Numbered from the stretch's first letter, positions 10,387 to 20,969 are shown. The stretch: DNA of 64,000 bases from Saprospiraceae bacterium (GCA_016719615.1 JADJYQ010000001.1:1-64000), one strand, 5' to 3'. The notes: a model not told the origin generated them from the sequence alone. Numbers and translations: made by a program.

Positions 10387-12253
10387 ATGCATCTACTAGT
10401 TTCTTTTATGCAAACGGTAAAAACTAAAATAAGAATGTTGTTATCTTGGTTGCCAAAAAGCAATATTGGAAAAAAAATTAATTTAGAAGAATTACCAGAA
10501 ATACAATTTAATGTTGATAAAGATGCAAATGAACTGAAGGAATTAGTGAGTATTTACGATAGTCAATACTTTCTTGCAAATATCGCTATCCTTGCAAGCA
10601 TGCAAGCTAATCCACGAATCAATTTACCACCTTTCAACGGATTTAGCTCACCTTTTAGACAACTTGCTCATCTTGGCGCATTAAATGTAACTTCTAATGC
10701 CGAATTAATTTCAAAAAAAGAGGTAGATGAAAAAAACAATGATTGGAAAGATATTGTAGTTCAAGCAATCAAAGTGAGGGCTGCCTATTATGGAGAAATG
10801 ATGCCCAAAGAAGGAGAAGTATCTGACGAGTATTACGATTTATATAAAATAAGTGTTCCAGTATTCGACTCTCATTTTGACACTTCAACAGTAAATTTTG
10901 AAGAGCAGGAAATTAACAAAGTAACTGATTTATTCACGCCTTTTAACTCTGTGATTGAATCAATTTCAGGACTAAAAGTTGAAGATTTTACGGGGATTTA
11001 CAATGTTATCGATTATACTTTATCCGAGAGAATGAAAGAATCGTATAATCTTTTAGTTCGTTCCCTAACAGTAAAAGAAGAGTTATTAAAACATAATGGA
11101 GCCCCACCAAGCACATGGGACTATAAAGGTGACGATCCAGATGTTTTAAGACTAGTTGAGTATCATACAGACCCAAGAATTAAATATACTCCAGATATGT
11201 GTGTATTAGAAAGGCACATATCTCCTAAAAAACTAGAAATATTTTTCGATTTATTTACGATTAAGAGAGGTGAAAAGCCCAGCTACAAATATTATACTGA
11301 AATCAATCCTTTGCTACTGAAGCCCATTTATAAGTATTCCCCTAATAAATATTTAATTGTTTTTCAGAAACATTTAATACATAGTATTTTCAGATTTTTA
11401 TATGATTTAGTAACAAATTCAGATAGGCAAGAGAAGTTCTTCATACACCGGGGAAAATGGTTACAGAATAAAACTGTTGAACTTCTAAAATTTTACTTTG
11501 GAAAACAAGCCAGAGCATTCAATGAATATAAAGTTGATGGTCAAGGACAGGATGTTTTACTTCTAACCAAGGACCTAGCCCTAATCATTGAGAACAAAGC
11601 TCATAATGAAGTAAAATTTAGTGGTGTCCCAAATGTCAAGGTTATTTTTGAACAATACTTGGCAAGATTTAAAAAATTCAATTCAAAAAGGATATGATCA
11701 GTGTTGGAGAGTCAAGAGAAAATTTCTAGAGAAAGAAAAATTTGAAGTCCAAAATAACAAAGGAGAATCGATTTTTACTGTTACAACATCTGACTATCCC
11801 AACGTTTTTTCTATAGTATTAACACTGGAAGAATTCAGAACGCCTCAAATTAATACGAACGAATTATTAGACCTAAATAAAGCTGATAACAATTTTCCTT
11901 TGTCTATCAGTATCGACGACTTTGAAGTCATATTGTTAACACTTAAAAAATTGAATAAAGATATATCTACGCTAATAAAGTATCTGCGACTTCGAGAAAA
12001 AATGCAAGGAAAGCTAAGAACCACAGAAGAGCTTTCAATATGGGCGACGTTCATTATGAATTCACAATTTGAGATTCCTCCAGATGAAGGTAAAAGTTTC
12101 TACCCTGGCCCAAAAGCATTAGAAATTTTCAACCATCAATATGAATTAGGAATAGGATTCAGAGATGAAAAATACCTAAGAATGAAAAAGAAAGATACAT
12201 TTAAGTATTTAAATAGTATGCGAAACAGATTAACTCTGCCTAACACAACATAG
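10387..12253 (+). pseudogene. NERD/PD-(D/E)XK-type nuclease-domain protein, one frameshift
   Basis: ATG at 10387 lies 24 bases after site E; the longer frame from 10333 would start inside the site. The first frame ends at 11697 and the protein continues in another frame to 12253 (shift near 11670-11690, where LARFKKFNSK should read as QDLKNSIQKGYDQCWRVKR). The middle shows a restriction-like core: GQGQDVLLLTKDLALIIENKA, with D and ENK matching D...ExK. This is followed by the KGYDQCWRVKR helix typical of NERD-type domain proteins. The N-terminal 350 residues are mainly helical and unrecognised. The intact product would be about 620 residues. A nucleic-acid-directed defence or repair function is plausible but inferred. 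Confidence 0.65.
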
Positions 12254-12378
12254 ACTCAACACTGCCAAGCATCCTAAATCGTTCTCTTTTAATTTTTTCC
12301 CGGAATGACAAATAAATTTTTAGTTTTGGCTGCTCTTGGTTTGGCGGTGCAGCGTGTATAACCAATCCGTTAGTGGCC
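12236..12378 (+). other. attC-like cassette site F
   Basis: Starts TGCCTAACACAACATAGACT, CACTGCC; ends GGCGGTGCAGCGTGTATAACC, ATCCGTTAGTGGCC. The central sequence is nearly the same as in sites C and G. The next module ends with the exact complement GGCCACTAAC at 14774. The site overlaps the last codons of the upstream gene. Confidence 0.7.
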
Positions 12379-13015
12379 AATAAAAAGAATATTTATGAAG
12401 CTTATTACAGAACAAGATATTTTAGAATTAATTACAAATCAAATAGAAGAATCAATTCATCTTGATTTTAAAAGAGGGGATGGGTTAAGCAATAATAAGG
12501 AATGCAAAAGAGAATTAGCTAAAGATGTTTCATCATTTGCAAACTCAGATGGTGGAACAATTATCTATGGAATTGAAGAAATAAATCACGTAGCTTCAAA
12601 GATTGTTACAGTAGATGGAAATACTATTACGAAAGAATGGTTAGAACAAGTAATTAATACAAATATCAATAGAAGAATATCTGAAATTGTAATTGACCCT
12701 ATTAGAATACAAGGAAATATCACCAAATCTATATATGTTGTTAATATTCCGAGAAGTCTAGATGCCCCTCACATGACTACAGATAAAAGATATTATAAGC
12801 GATTCAATTTCGAATCTGTTCAAATGGAAGAATATGAAATAAGAGATTTATATAATCGAGCAAATTTTGTAAATCTAGAAATATCAGAAATTATAATTGA
12901 ATCAGGAGGTGAAAATTGGTCACCAACTCCTAATTATCCAGGTGAGAGTCCTTCAAGATTACAAAATCTTGAATTTTATTTAGGATTTCAAATTGAAAAT
13001 GTTAGGGAAGTATTG

Positions 13016-13023
13016 AATCAAAT
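13016..13023 (+). repeat. IS256 target-site duplication, left copy
   Basis: AATCAAAT, repeated at 14449-14456 on the other side of the insertion; 8-9 bp is the usual duplication length of IS256-family elements. Confidence 0.75.
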
Positions 13024-14448
13024 GGGACTCTAAATAATTTTGTGTTTTGAAAAGTTATGGAGAGTTTTCCATATTTCAATAGCACAGGTCCTGTAATTTA
13101 AAACATGGAACTAGGTGCTGTTGAAATGTGGGAAACTCCGGACTAAGTAAAATAAATAAGCTGAATTTATTGCATTCATAATCAACAATTTAAAATCTTT
13201 GTATTATGAATGAAAAAACAAACCAATTATTGGATTCCTTATTAAAGGAAACTCAAAACTCCAGAAGAATTTAATATCCTACGAGACCAGCTTTTTAAGC
13301 GTGTTGTACAGACCTTACTTTCATCGGAGATGGACGCTCATTTGTGCTATTCTAAAGGACAATCTCCTCCTTATGATAATATCCGAAATGGGTATTCGAA
13401 AAAAAACACTAAATACGCAAAATGGTGAAGTTACCATTAAAGTTCCTCGTGATCGGCAAGCATCTTTTGAGCCGGTGATTGTTCCCAAGCACAAGAGTAT
13501 GGTCCAAGAAATTGAGGACATGATTCTCCTTTTGTATGCTAAGGGAATGAGTACTACAGATATTGTTGAGTTTACCGAACAAACCTACGGAGTAAAATAC
13601 TCAGCAATGAAAGTCTCACTCATCACCAATAATTTATTGGAAGATATAAAGGAATGGCAACAAAGACCTTTAGAATCGATATATGCCGTAATTTGGATTG
13701 ATGCGATTCATTATAAAATCAGACATGAAGGCAAAGTCATTTCAAAAGCATCAATGCTGGTACTTGGAATCGATTTGAGGCGACAAGACATCTTGGCGAT
13801 CCATATTGTAACGAATGAAAGTGCAGCATCCTGGGCTCAAAATTTTAATGACTTAAAACTCAGAGGAGTTCAGGATATTCTATTCTTGTGTTCTGATAAT
13901 TTGACCGGCTTACAGCAGGCGGTAGAATCATGTTTTCCTCAAAGCATCCACCAGATCTGTATAGTGCATCAAATTCGGAATTCTTTAAAACATGTAAGTT
14001 TTAAAGATCGGAAATCAGTAACCGCAGATTTAAAAGCGATCTACCAGGCAGATAATGTCAAACAAGCTGAAGCTGCTTTAGAACGTTTTAAATCAATATG
14101 GGGAGACAAATACAGCCAATCGGTTAAATCCTGGACTAATAATTGGATGCCCTAACCATTCCTGGATTATCCACCGGAAATAAGAAAACTCATTTACACG
14201 ACAAACATAATCGAGTCATTTAATGCCTCATTAAGAAAATTTACACGAAATAAAAAGGTCTTCCCAAACGATGAATCAGCTCTAAAATCAATTTACTTGG
14301 CCGCATTGCAGATTATGCCAAAATGGAAGAAATCCAGATTTAACTGGCCTATTATTTACAATCAATTGTATATTTACTTTGAAAACAGAATTAAGTAATT
14401 TTATATGAATGCTTCTGTTCGGCTAAACACAAAATATTTTAAAGACTC
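13024..14448 (+). mobile_element. IS256-family insertion sequence, inactivated
   Basis: Left end GGGACTCTAAATAATTTTG and right end, read inverted, GAGTCTTTAAAATATTTTG share the inverted segment ending TTTTGTGTTT. The element is flanked by AATCAAAT on both sides. It carries one broken transposase gene. A hairpin with arms of about 25 bp lies at 13059-13139, between the left end and the gene. Confidence 0.8.
13206..14398 (+). pseudogene. IS256-family (MuDR-like) transposase, broken
   Basis: Starts MNEKTNQLLDSLLKET at 13206. The frame is lost near 13265, continues as SSEMDAHLCYSKGQSPP in another frame, shifts again at the A-run near 13397, and then reads through the catalytic core to 14155. Catalytic residues are visible in WIDAIHYKIR (D), LCSDNLTGL (D) and, after an in-frame TAA at 14153, TTNIIESFNASLRK (E). 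The last part ends at 14398. With two frameshifts and a nonsense codon the enzyme is dead. It interrupts the AlbA_2 gene in the same orientation. Confidence 0.85.
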
Positions 14449-14456
14449 AATCAAAT
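14449..14456 (+). repeat. IS256 target-site duplication, right copy
   Basis: AATCAAAT, identical to 13016-13023. Confidence 0.75.
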
Positions 14457-14773
14457 TATAAACTGGAAGTAGAAACGGATTTATATTTCCACAGTTCACA
14501 TGAACCATATAACCCCATTCAGAAATATTTCATAAGAAAAGAAGCAAATAAAAATATTTATTCAATTCCAAATACGAGCCCCATCTTTCAAAATGAAAAG
14601 ACTACAGTAATAAGAGCAGCTTTTTCATTATTTCGACATTCATTTATTAATTATGCTGACTATACAATCAAATGCAAACTTTATTATTCCACTGGAATTA
14701 AGGAAAGAATATTTACTATTCGTGAAATAATAAAATTATATGGAATGAATTACCTTGATATATTCAATTAATC

Positions 14774-14915
14774 GGCCACTAACACGGCATAGACTCTACA
14801 CCGCCAAGCATCAAAAATCATTCTATTTTAATTTTTTCGGTAATTAAAACTTATTTCTTAGTTTTGGCTGCAAATGGTTTGGCGATGCAGCGTCTATGCC
14901 AAATCCGTTATGCAC
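14774..14915 (+). other. attC-like cassette site G
   Basis: The best-formed site. Left arm GGCCACTAACACGGCATAG then ACACCGCCAAGC; right arm TTTGGCGATGCAGCGTCTATG, CCAAATCCGTTATGCAC. Pairing is GGCATAGAC/GTCTATGCC, CGCCAA/TTGGCG and TAAC/GTTA, with four to five extra bases on the right arm, as expected for extrahelical bases of attC. Confidence 0.75.
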
Positions 14916-15065
14916 AATGCCGAGATGAAACTGAATATTCCGGCCAATCTGAGCCACCCATTCCGGTCTAAACTGAGCCACTAATTCCGGAGTAAAGTGA
15001 GCCACCCATTCCGGAGCAAACTGAGCCACTCAATAAGTAGATAAAAGACCATAAGCCAAAAGTAA

Positions 15066-15808
15066 TTATTGTTGATTAATTTTTGACATTTTGCGTAAAG
15101 ATTCACCGGTTAGTTCAATTCTATGAGCTTGATGTATTATACGATCGAGGATAGCATCGGCAATGGTATTTTCATTAATATATTGATGCCATGCAGCTAC
15201 AGGAAGTTGAGAGACGATTATGGTGGAATATCTGTTATGTCTATCTTCCATTATTTGCAACAAAGCTAAACGAGCCTGAGTATCGAGGGGAGTCAAACCC
15301 CAGTCATCTAAAATAACAAGATTTTTATTTTCAAGTCTATCAATGTCTTTTGCGGAATGCCCCATCCAATTTATCTGATTTAATTTTTGCAAACAGTTTA
15401 GGTAATGAAAGATAAGCGACACGTTTGCCTTTTAATACAAGCTTGATATCCGATAGCAGATGCAAGAAAACTTTTCCCGCAACCTGTAGCTCCGGTAATG
15501 ATAATATTTTCACCACGATCTATGAACGAGCAATCCGATATTGAAGAAATTATTTCTTTTGAGAGATTCCTTTGTGGTGTACAAATCACATCGTTAAGAT
15601 TAGCTTGATACCTGAACTTTGCATTCTTTACAGAAGTTTGAGTTTTGCGATGATTACGGTGCAAAAATTCAGCTTCTACCAATTGGCCAATTAAAATGGA
15701 TTCATCTGGTTTTTGGTGTGCTGGTAACTGAATAATGGCTTCGTATCGATCGGCCATTCCAGTTAACCGCAAGTTGCGCATGGCATCTAAAGTACTTTGT
15801 TGATTCAT
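15066..15808 (-). pseudogene. istB: IS21 istB-type ATPase helper, one frameshift
   Basis: The N-terminal part (15808 to about 15410) has the helical MNQQSTLDAMRNLRLTGMAD start and Walker A GATGCGKS. The C-terminal part, in another frame (15422 to 15066), holds Walker B LVILDDWG and the arginine-rich end. The switch is near 15412-15422. IstB is an AAA+ helper that loads target DNA for IstA. It lies downstream of istA, as usual in IS21. Confidence 0.85.
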
Positions 15809-15825
15809 ATAGATAATTTAAAAGA

Positions 15826-17366
15826 TTACTTATAATACATTTGACCTCGGATATTTTCATGAAAAAGATCCAATTGGGTTGGAGAAGCTTCGTCCCATTT
15901 GATATTTTGAAAATCCATTGAGAGAATTTGTTCCAATTTCCGGTATGATACATAATCAAATTGTAGACAGATTCCAGCAGCCTGATCTACCTTATCGTTT
16001 CCGTTTTTTGTTGCAAGATGGAGCACTCCCTGACAGCTTAAAAGCTTGCTCAGGATGTTTGCTCTGCGCAAATAGTTGTTCCATAAAACGAATTGTATGT
16101 TCTCCTATCTTAGCCCCTTCCTGGACAAAAAATCTTTATTCCAGCGACGGTAATATTGGTGATTGGGATGCAAATGAGTTCCATTGGTAGTATACTTGCT
16201 CCATGTTCTATTCCTTTGGTGTAGGGCTATTCGCTCATGTTTAGAAAATATTTCCACGGTTGTGGCGGTATACCCAATATCAACTTTTTGACCAGTATAA
16301 CTGTATGGTACAGAGTAATACTTGCGATCCTCACTAAGCAATACATGACAATTGGGTTGAACCTTTGCTTGTTGATATTTTTTAAATTCAAATTTTAGTT
16401 CAGGCAATGGTTTTAGTTGATTTTTTTCTACTGAATCAAATTGTTGTTTGCGGCTAAATGGTTTTTGTTGATAAAGAATACTATTGTGCTTATCAAGCAA
16501 TAAACGAATGGCTTCATTCAAGTCTCGAAGGCTATGAAAAATTTTGTCGTGGAGCGGAGCATAAATTCTGGTATATAGGATATTAATGGCAGATTCAACT
16601 AAGGCTTTATCTTTGGTTTGCGTGCGCGTGTAGGTAATACTGCGGCATCATAATGCTCCGCAAAATCTGCCATACTTTTATTCAACTCAGGATCGTACTT
16701 GCTGGCACGGTTTACAGCAGGCTTTAGGTTGTCAGTAACGATCGCCTGTGGAACGCCCCCAAAATAATGTAGAGCTGATTCTAATGCGTATAAAAAATCA
16801 GGTGTGGTTTGACTTGGAATAGCGATTGCAAATGTGTATCCACTACAGGGCAAAATACCAACAAATACTTCAACTGGAATAAGTTCACCAGAATCGGGAT
16901 CCACTAAGTGCAATTTTTTACCTGCAAAATCAATCATGATTTTATCCCCGGCTTTATGATCAAACACATAACTGAGTTGCTGACTTTTTTTCATAGCGTT
17001 TAAAATGTTCACAAAATTGGGAGTATTGAACACCCTGAGGAAACTCCCTTTTGTAATCTTCCCAGAGCAAAAGTTTGGTCACTCCAACTTTTGTTAATCG
17101 TTTTCCATATCTGGGAACAAACGATATAATTCATCATGACTGGGGTCTTGCTCAGCTGGAGGGTAGACAATAGAATATAACTCCTTGTCCGATAGTTTAA
17201 GTAATTGTTGATAACTCAAAGGATGCTTATCGAATACCTCTTTGTATTTATCAATGGTATTCCTCGACATTCCGGTAAGCTGACTAATCTTACGATCAGA
17301 TAAGGCTTCCAAAGTCAATTTTAATAGTTTTCTTAGCTTTTGCATAGATACAATTTGATTGGCCAT
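15826..17366 (-). pseudogene. istA: IS21 istA transposase, multiply frameshifted
   Basis: Four successive pieces in different frames: 17366-17094 (helix-turn-helix, QLTGMSRNTIDKY), 17033-16599 (integrase core with MIDFAGKK and IVTDNLKP giving two acidic residues), 16521-16105 (beta-barrel region, YYSVPYSYTGQKV) and 16071-15826 (C-terminal tail). Together they cover a normal IstA of about 510 residues. With at least three breaks it is non-functional. Confidence 0.85.
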
Positions 17367-17513
17367 CTTGAAGTAATTTTTACTTCAAAATAGGTCTCAA
17401 ATCATACTGCCTTGAGTGGCTCACTTTGCTCCGGAATCCCTGGCTCACTTTACTCCGGAATCGGTGGCTCATTTTGCACCGGAATCAGTGGCTCATTTTG
17501 GCCGGAATACTCA

Positions 17514-18457
17514 CTTTAGGTACAGGCTTTCAGAGATTGATTAGCCGGAGGGAGGACTTTAATGCAGCTATTTGGCTGTATGATAATAATGGAAATTTTA
17601 TTGGAACTCAAAATGTGCCATTTCGATTCAGTTCTGGAATGCTATATGGCAAAAACTTCTTTAAATATGGTTATTTTGAATTGCGGTATAGGACGAGTAA
17701 TTTTGTAGCACATTTAAGCAATTCTTACGGTCCCAATTGGTGGATGTGGGCTAGCGATACATCTGCAGAATATAGTGAGTTAGATATATTTGAAATGACT
17801 GGACAATTTTGGAATAAAAACTTAAACATCCATTTTAGAAAAGAAAGGCCGACGCCAAATTATTCAGGACCTCAATTTGATACTACATTTTTTCATGCTT
17901 TATGAATCTTCAGCGGGTAATCCAGCACCATACCCTTATATTTTAACACCATCACCTCCTGAAACTCCAGGTAATTGGATTAAAGTAGGCTGCGATTGGA
18001 ACCCTTCATTTATTGATGTTTTTTATAACACATCTGATACTTTTCATCGTTATACAAAGGAGAAGATTTATGTAGAACAGTTAACTGCCATGCCTTTTAT
18101 TATAGATAGTTATACGCCGGCATTTCAATATTGTATTCCATTCATCCAAGGAACAACACAAATGCCTTTTAATTATGACCTTGATTACATAAAAAAGTAT
18201 GGCAAATTCGTCAGAATTGTACTCCGCAAACATTCCTTACAACGAATTCCGGCAGTTATATTAGTACTTTATGGCAAAATTTAACTATTGGAGGCACAGG
18301 AGGTTCGGCAGTCTTTTCAATTGGAAATCATCATCTGGCGGCACAAGACTTTGTACAATTACAAGAAGGATTTGAAGTAAGTGGCAGTAATTCAACCATA
18401 CTTGTTTCCACAAAATCATGCCATGCCGGTCAAACAAGTTTTAAAAAGCTTTGCTGA
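17514..18457 (+). pseudogene. GH16 glycosidase, 5' end lost at the IS21 edge
   Basis: Directly next to the IS21 right end a frame reads into a GH16 beta-jelly-roll: FRFSSGMLYGKNFFKYGYFELR, WWMWASD, then ELDIFE, matching the family's E-x-D-x-x-E catalytic motif. The signal peptide and start are missing. Frameshifts near 17885 and 18200 split the rest; the third frame (LTIGGTGGSAVFSIGNHH, FVQLQEGFEVSGSNS) is the coathanger-type domain seen in T9SS cargo, ending at 18457. Such enzymes cut beta-1,3/1,4-glucans or galactans. This copy is dead. Confidence 0.75.
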
Positions 18458-18519
18458 TCCTCCTGTAATGATTGATAAATTAATGCACGATATTGAAATT
18501 TCAAGACAAATGGATTGAT

Positions 18520-19159
18520 ATGAATAAGTTACTTAATTTGTTAATTATAATTCCAAGTTTAGTATTAGGCCAACATAATTGGGTTAAAAATAGGGATTGG
18601 GTGGTTGGCGAATATGCAGGTTATCAAGTGGACTCTACTTACGACCTGATATTAAAGTGCCTTATAATTTAATATTAATTACTTCAATGATGCGGATACT
18701 GTAGTTTCAGTATTTTCTAAATATAATTGGATGAAAGTTAGAAATGATAGTATAATGGTGGGATATCCAGATTCAGTTCCATGGTTAAATTATTGGGGTA
18801 AATTACATTCTGATAGTACCATAGAAATTTTATTTATACAACCATTCATGACAGGAGGACATAGGATTTATAATTGGGGAAAGTTGGTTAAGTCTTATGT
18901 AGCTACTGAAGATTTAGAGAATACTGAAGTTTTTAATATTTGGCCTAATCCGAGCACTGATTATTTGAACTTGAGTGATGTTGATAAGATGAAATCTATT
19001 TCAATATTTAATACACAAGGAATAAAGCTATTATTTTTTCAGCAAGTTACAAATCAGAAGATTGATATTTCTATTCTACCTGAAGGGCTATATTGGATTC
19101 AAATCTTCTCTGATGGAAAAATTTTAACAAAACAGTTCTTTAAAACTAACATAAAATAA
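18520..19159 (+). pseudogene. small secreted protein with T9SS sorting domain, frameshifted
   Basis: ATG at 18520 starts a signal peptide (LLNLLIIIPSLVLGQHN). The frame stops near 18670 and the protein resumes in another frame by 18731. The C-terminal 80 residues are a type A T9SS sorting domain: FNIWPNPSTDYLNL ... LPEGLYWIQIFSDGK ... KQFFK. The mature part of about 110 residues is unrecognised. It follows the GH16 remnant with 63 bases between. Confidence 0.7.
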
Positions 19160-19176
19160 GAATTGGAAAAGTAAAC

Positions 19177-19299
19177 GTCACTAACACAGTATTGACGATC
19201 ATGCCACCAAAATATTAGAGGTTTCAAGCTTGGCTAAGGTAAACTATTTTTCACTTTTGGCATTAATCAAATGGTGGCACGTCGTCAATACTAACACGT
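19177..19299 (+). other. attC-like cassette site H, cut by a group II intron
   Basis: Left arm GTCACTAACACAGTATTGAC then GATCATGCCACC; right arm GGTGGCACGTCGTCAATACT. The arms pair over GTATTGACGA/TCGTCAATAC and TGCCACC/GGTGGCA, a strong hairpin. The expected right core (CCGTTA...) is absent: the sequence runs directly into a group II intron 5' end. Confidence 0.65.
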
Positions 19300-20034
19300 G
19301 TGTGACTTGAACAGCAATTAAAGAATTGCTGATGCTTTAAAACAGATGAGAGAAGGTCTCTCGATGGCGGTTTTCAGGAACAGCCATCAAACCACTTTAT
19401 GCTGCTGCAAAGGAAACGATGTGGTGGTGAGCGATAAAGCAAAAACGGTAACTTGATTACTTTAGGTGAGTGTAACTGAGTTGAACGAAAGTGAACCAAT
19501 GATGAAGCTCCGTAAGGGCAAAAATGTTGTAAAAAGCAGGTAGTTACGTTTGTATCTGCGGCAGAATGTATCGGTTACCTGATTATTGGATACATGACAA
19601 CCGGGGTTAAGTTGGCAAGACATTTACATAGGCTGTAATAAGGATGACCGAACGATCTCGCGACAGCGAGTTCTTCACGACAATGAAGAAAGTGAGGGAA
19701 CCGCGAAGGCGGCATGTAGAAATATAACATTGAGAAAGAGGAAGTAAACATAAAAGGATGTGCATGAGATATAGGCGGCAGACCTAGTCGTAGTAGTGAT
19801 GAATCTTTTGTAATGAAAGAGGAGCGAAGGACTAAGCTAGTTTACGTCTACAATTTACTGACAACCAGCAATGGGATGATCTTCAATTTTAGACAATGTT
19901 ACAACCAATAAAATGGTATATCCAAAATGATAAGTAATTAAATTTGTAACTAAACTAGAAGAGCCGTATGAATCGAGAGGTTCACGTACGGTTCCGAGGG
20001 AATGTAGGGGTGCAATTCCCCTGCATGACCCGAT
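19300..20034 (+). ncRNA. ORF-less group II intron
   Basis: The 3' part has a canonical 34-nt domain V at 19961-19994, starting GAGCCGTATG (with the AGC triad) and ending CACGTACGGTTC, closed by a GAGA-type loop. It is followed by a domain VI stem (GTAGGGG/CCCCTGC) with a candidate branch-point A at 20028, seven bases from the proposed 3' end CCCGAT. The 5' end GTGTGACTTG fits the group II GUGYG consensus. The length is about 735 nt and domain IV contains no reverse-transcriptase frame, so it would need a maturase in trans to move. Boundaries are proposed by consensus only. It lies exactly after an attC-like hairpin, the kind of place used by IIC-attC introns. Confidence 0.8.
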
Positions 20035-20089
20035 TAAATGTAAATAATACCTTAATCAAGCTGTCTGTTCTGGAAAAAAATATATTTAA

Positions 20090-20836
20090 ATGAAAATATG
20101 CACTCTATGTATGATTATTATACTTGTTGATTTAGTAAATTGTGCATATGGACAATCTATAATAGGCATAACCGGAGGCTATAATAGATCAACTTATTTC
20201 GATAGATCAACAACATTGCCAACGCACTATGGGGCTCAATATAATTCTCAACCTACTTTTTGTTTCTCTGTATTCCTTAAGCCAAGAAATAAAAAGTATT
20301 TTACGGTGGGTTCACAAATTTCCTTTATTAATAAAGTTTTGAATTTAAAAGCAAGTTATGGTGGACTTGGATTTCAAACAATACGTGATGACCATATTCA
20401 TGCTAATTATTTATACTTTTCATTATTACCAGAACTCTCATTAGGAAAGAAGTTTGCATTCAATCTAAATTTTGGGCCTTCTATTGGAACTTTAATAAAT
20501 TCGCGAAGAAGGGGGATTTCATATGAAACTTTCCATGGTAATAGAATTTACTGGCCAAGTGAAAGTAGCGCAAATAATGATTTTAATACTCTTGATTTAA
20601 GAATATATCTAAACATTGGCATAGAAATTCCGCTCCGAGATAAATTTAAATTGGTTGTGAACAATTCATACAGTAGAGGAATAATAAATTCTGCTGATGG
20701 AGGACTTGGTAATTATGGCTGTTTTATCAACACAAATGACGTCTCATTAAATATAGGATTGATTTACAAACTAGAAAAGTTTGCATTTTCATTACTCCCG
20801 AAGACTGGTAAAAAATTTAACAATCAAAAGGATTGA
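20090..20836 (+). CDS. outer-membrane beta-barrel (PorT-like) protein
   Basis: 248 residues. The signal peptide MKICTLCMIIILVDLVNCAYGQ is followed by a chain of alternating hydrophobic and polar strands (GITGGYN, FTVGSQISFI, YLYFSLLPELSLG, FNLNFGPSIGTLI, LRIYLNIGIEIPL, SLNIGLIYKL), the pattern of the 8-10 strand barrels annotated as outer membrane beta-barrel or porin-family proteins in Bacteroidota. It is a single gene between site H with its intron and site I. Its ligand is not predictable. Confidence 0.7.
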   Translation: MKICTLCMIIILVDLVNCAYGQSIIGITGGYNRSTYFDRSTTLPTHYGAQYNSQPTFCFSVFLKPRNKKYFTVGSQISFINKVLNLKASYGGLGFQTIRDDHIHANYLYFSLLPELSLGKKFAFNLNFGPSIGTLINSRRRGISYETFHGNRIYWPSESSANNDFNTLDLRIYLNIGIEIPLRDKFKLVVNNSYSRGIINSADGGLGNYGCFINTNDVSLNIGLIYKLEKFAFSLLPKTGKKFNNQKD

Positions 20837-20844
20837 CAAACTTC

Positions 20845-20907
20845 CATATAACACTGTGCACGGCGCATGCGCAAGGGCGACTGCGTGTGCACCCTTTCGT
20901 TTGAGCC
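20845..20907 (+). other. attC-like cassette site I (short)
   Basis: A compact site: ATATAACACTGTGCACGG ... GTGTGCACCCTTTCGTTTGAGCC. GTGCAC pairs with GTGCAC around a GC-rich middle (GCGCATGCGC). The right core GTTTGAGCC is complementary to the end of the next module, GGCTCTAAC at 21570, with one mismatch. Confidence 0.5.
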
Positions 20908-20942
20908 AATACCCTAACTGATTCAAAATAATTTTTTATTTA

Positions 20943-20964
20943 GGTAAATAATTATTTACCTTTG
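20943..20964 (+). promoter_or_regulatory. hicAB promoter and palindromic operator
   Basis: GGTAAATAATTATTTACC (20943-20960) is a perfect 18-bp palindrome. Its right end overlaps a Bacteroidota -7 box TACCTTTG (20957-20964, consensus TAnnTTTG), placed 6 bases before the hicA start codon. A dyad over the promoter is what HicB autorepression needs. Confidence 0.65.
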
Positions 20965-20969
20965 CAATA

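Larger units (their letters stand above)
12395..14771 (+). pseudogene. AlbA_2 (Schlafen-like) domain protein split by an IS256 element
   Basis: The 5' part (12395-13023) encodes an AlbA_2 domain: ESIHLDFKRG near residue 18, then AKDVSSFANSDGG and TIIYGIEE, the classic helix-strand block, and a winged-helix-like tail. It is cut by an IS at 13024-14448, flanked by the 8-bp direct repeat AATCAAAT. After the IS, a frame reads NYKLEVETDLYFHSSHEPY and runs to a stop at 14771, clearly the C-terminal domain of the same protein; joining needs one extra one-base shift just upstream of the insertion. The stop at 13033 is supplied by the IS. AlbA_2 proteins bind nucleic acids and are common in stress and defence regions. 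Confidence 0.75.
14932..17513 (-). mobile_element. IS21-family element, decayed
   Basis: Both ends carry the multiple terminal repeats typical of IS21: four copies of a GAGCCAC-x-x-ATTCCGG motif at 14932-15033 and their inverted counterparts at 17415-17513. The outermost inverted ends are TGAATATTCCGGCC and, inverted, TGAGTATTCCGGCC. istA and istB lie inside on the minus strand, both broken. No clear target duplication flanks it (AAAC on the left, CTTT on the right), suggesting a rearrangement. Confidence 0.85.

Noticed and set aside
14844..15029. Minus-strand frame with repeats EWVAHFTPELVAQF
   Set aside because: This is the translated set of IS21 terminal repeats, not a gene.
19300..20034. 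Retron or DGR element
   Set aside because: No reverse transcriptase frame or template/variable repeat; domain V and VI identify it as a group II intron.
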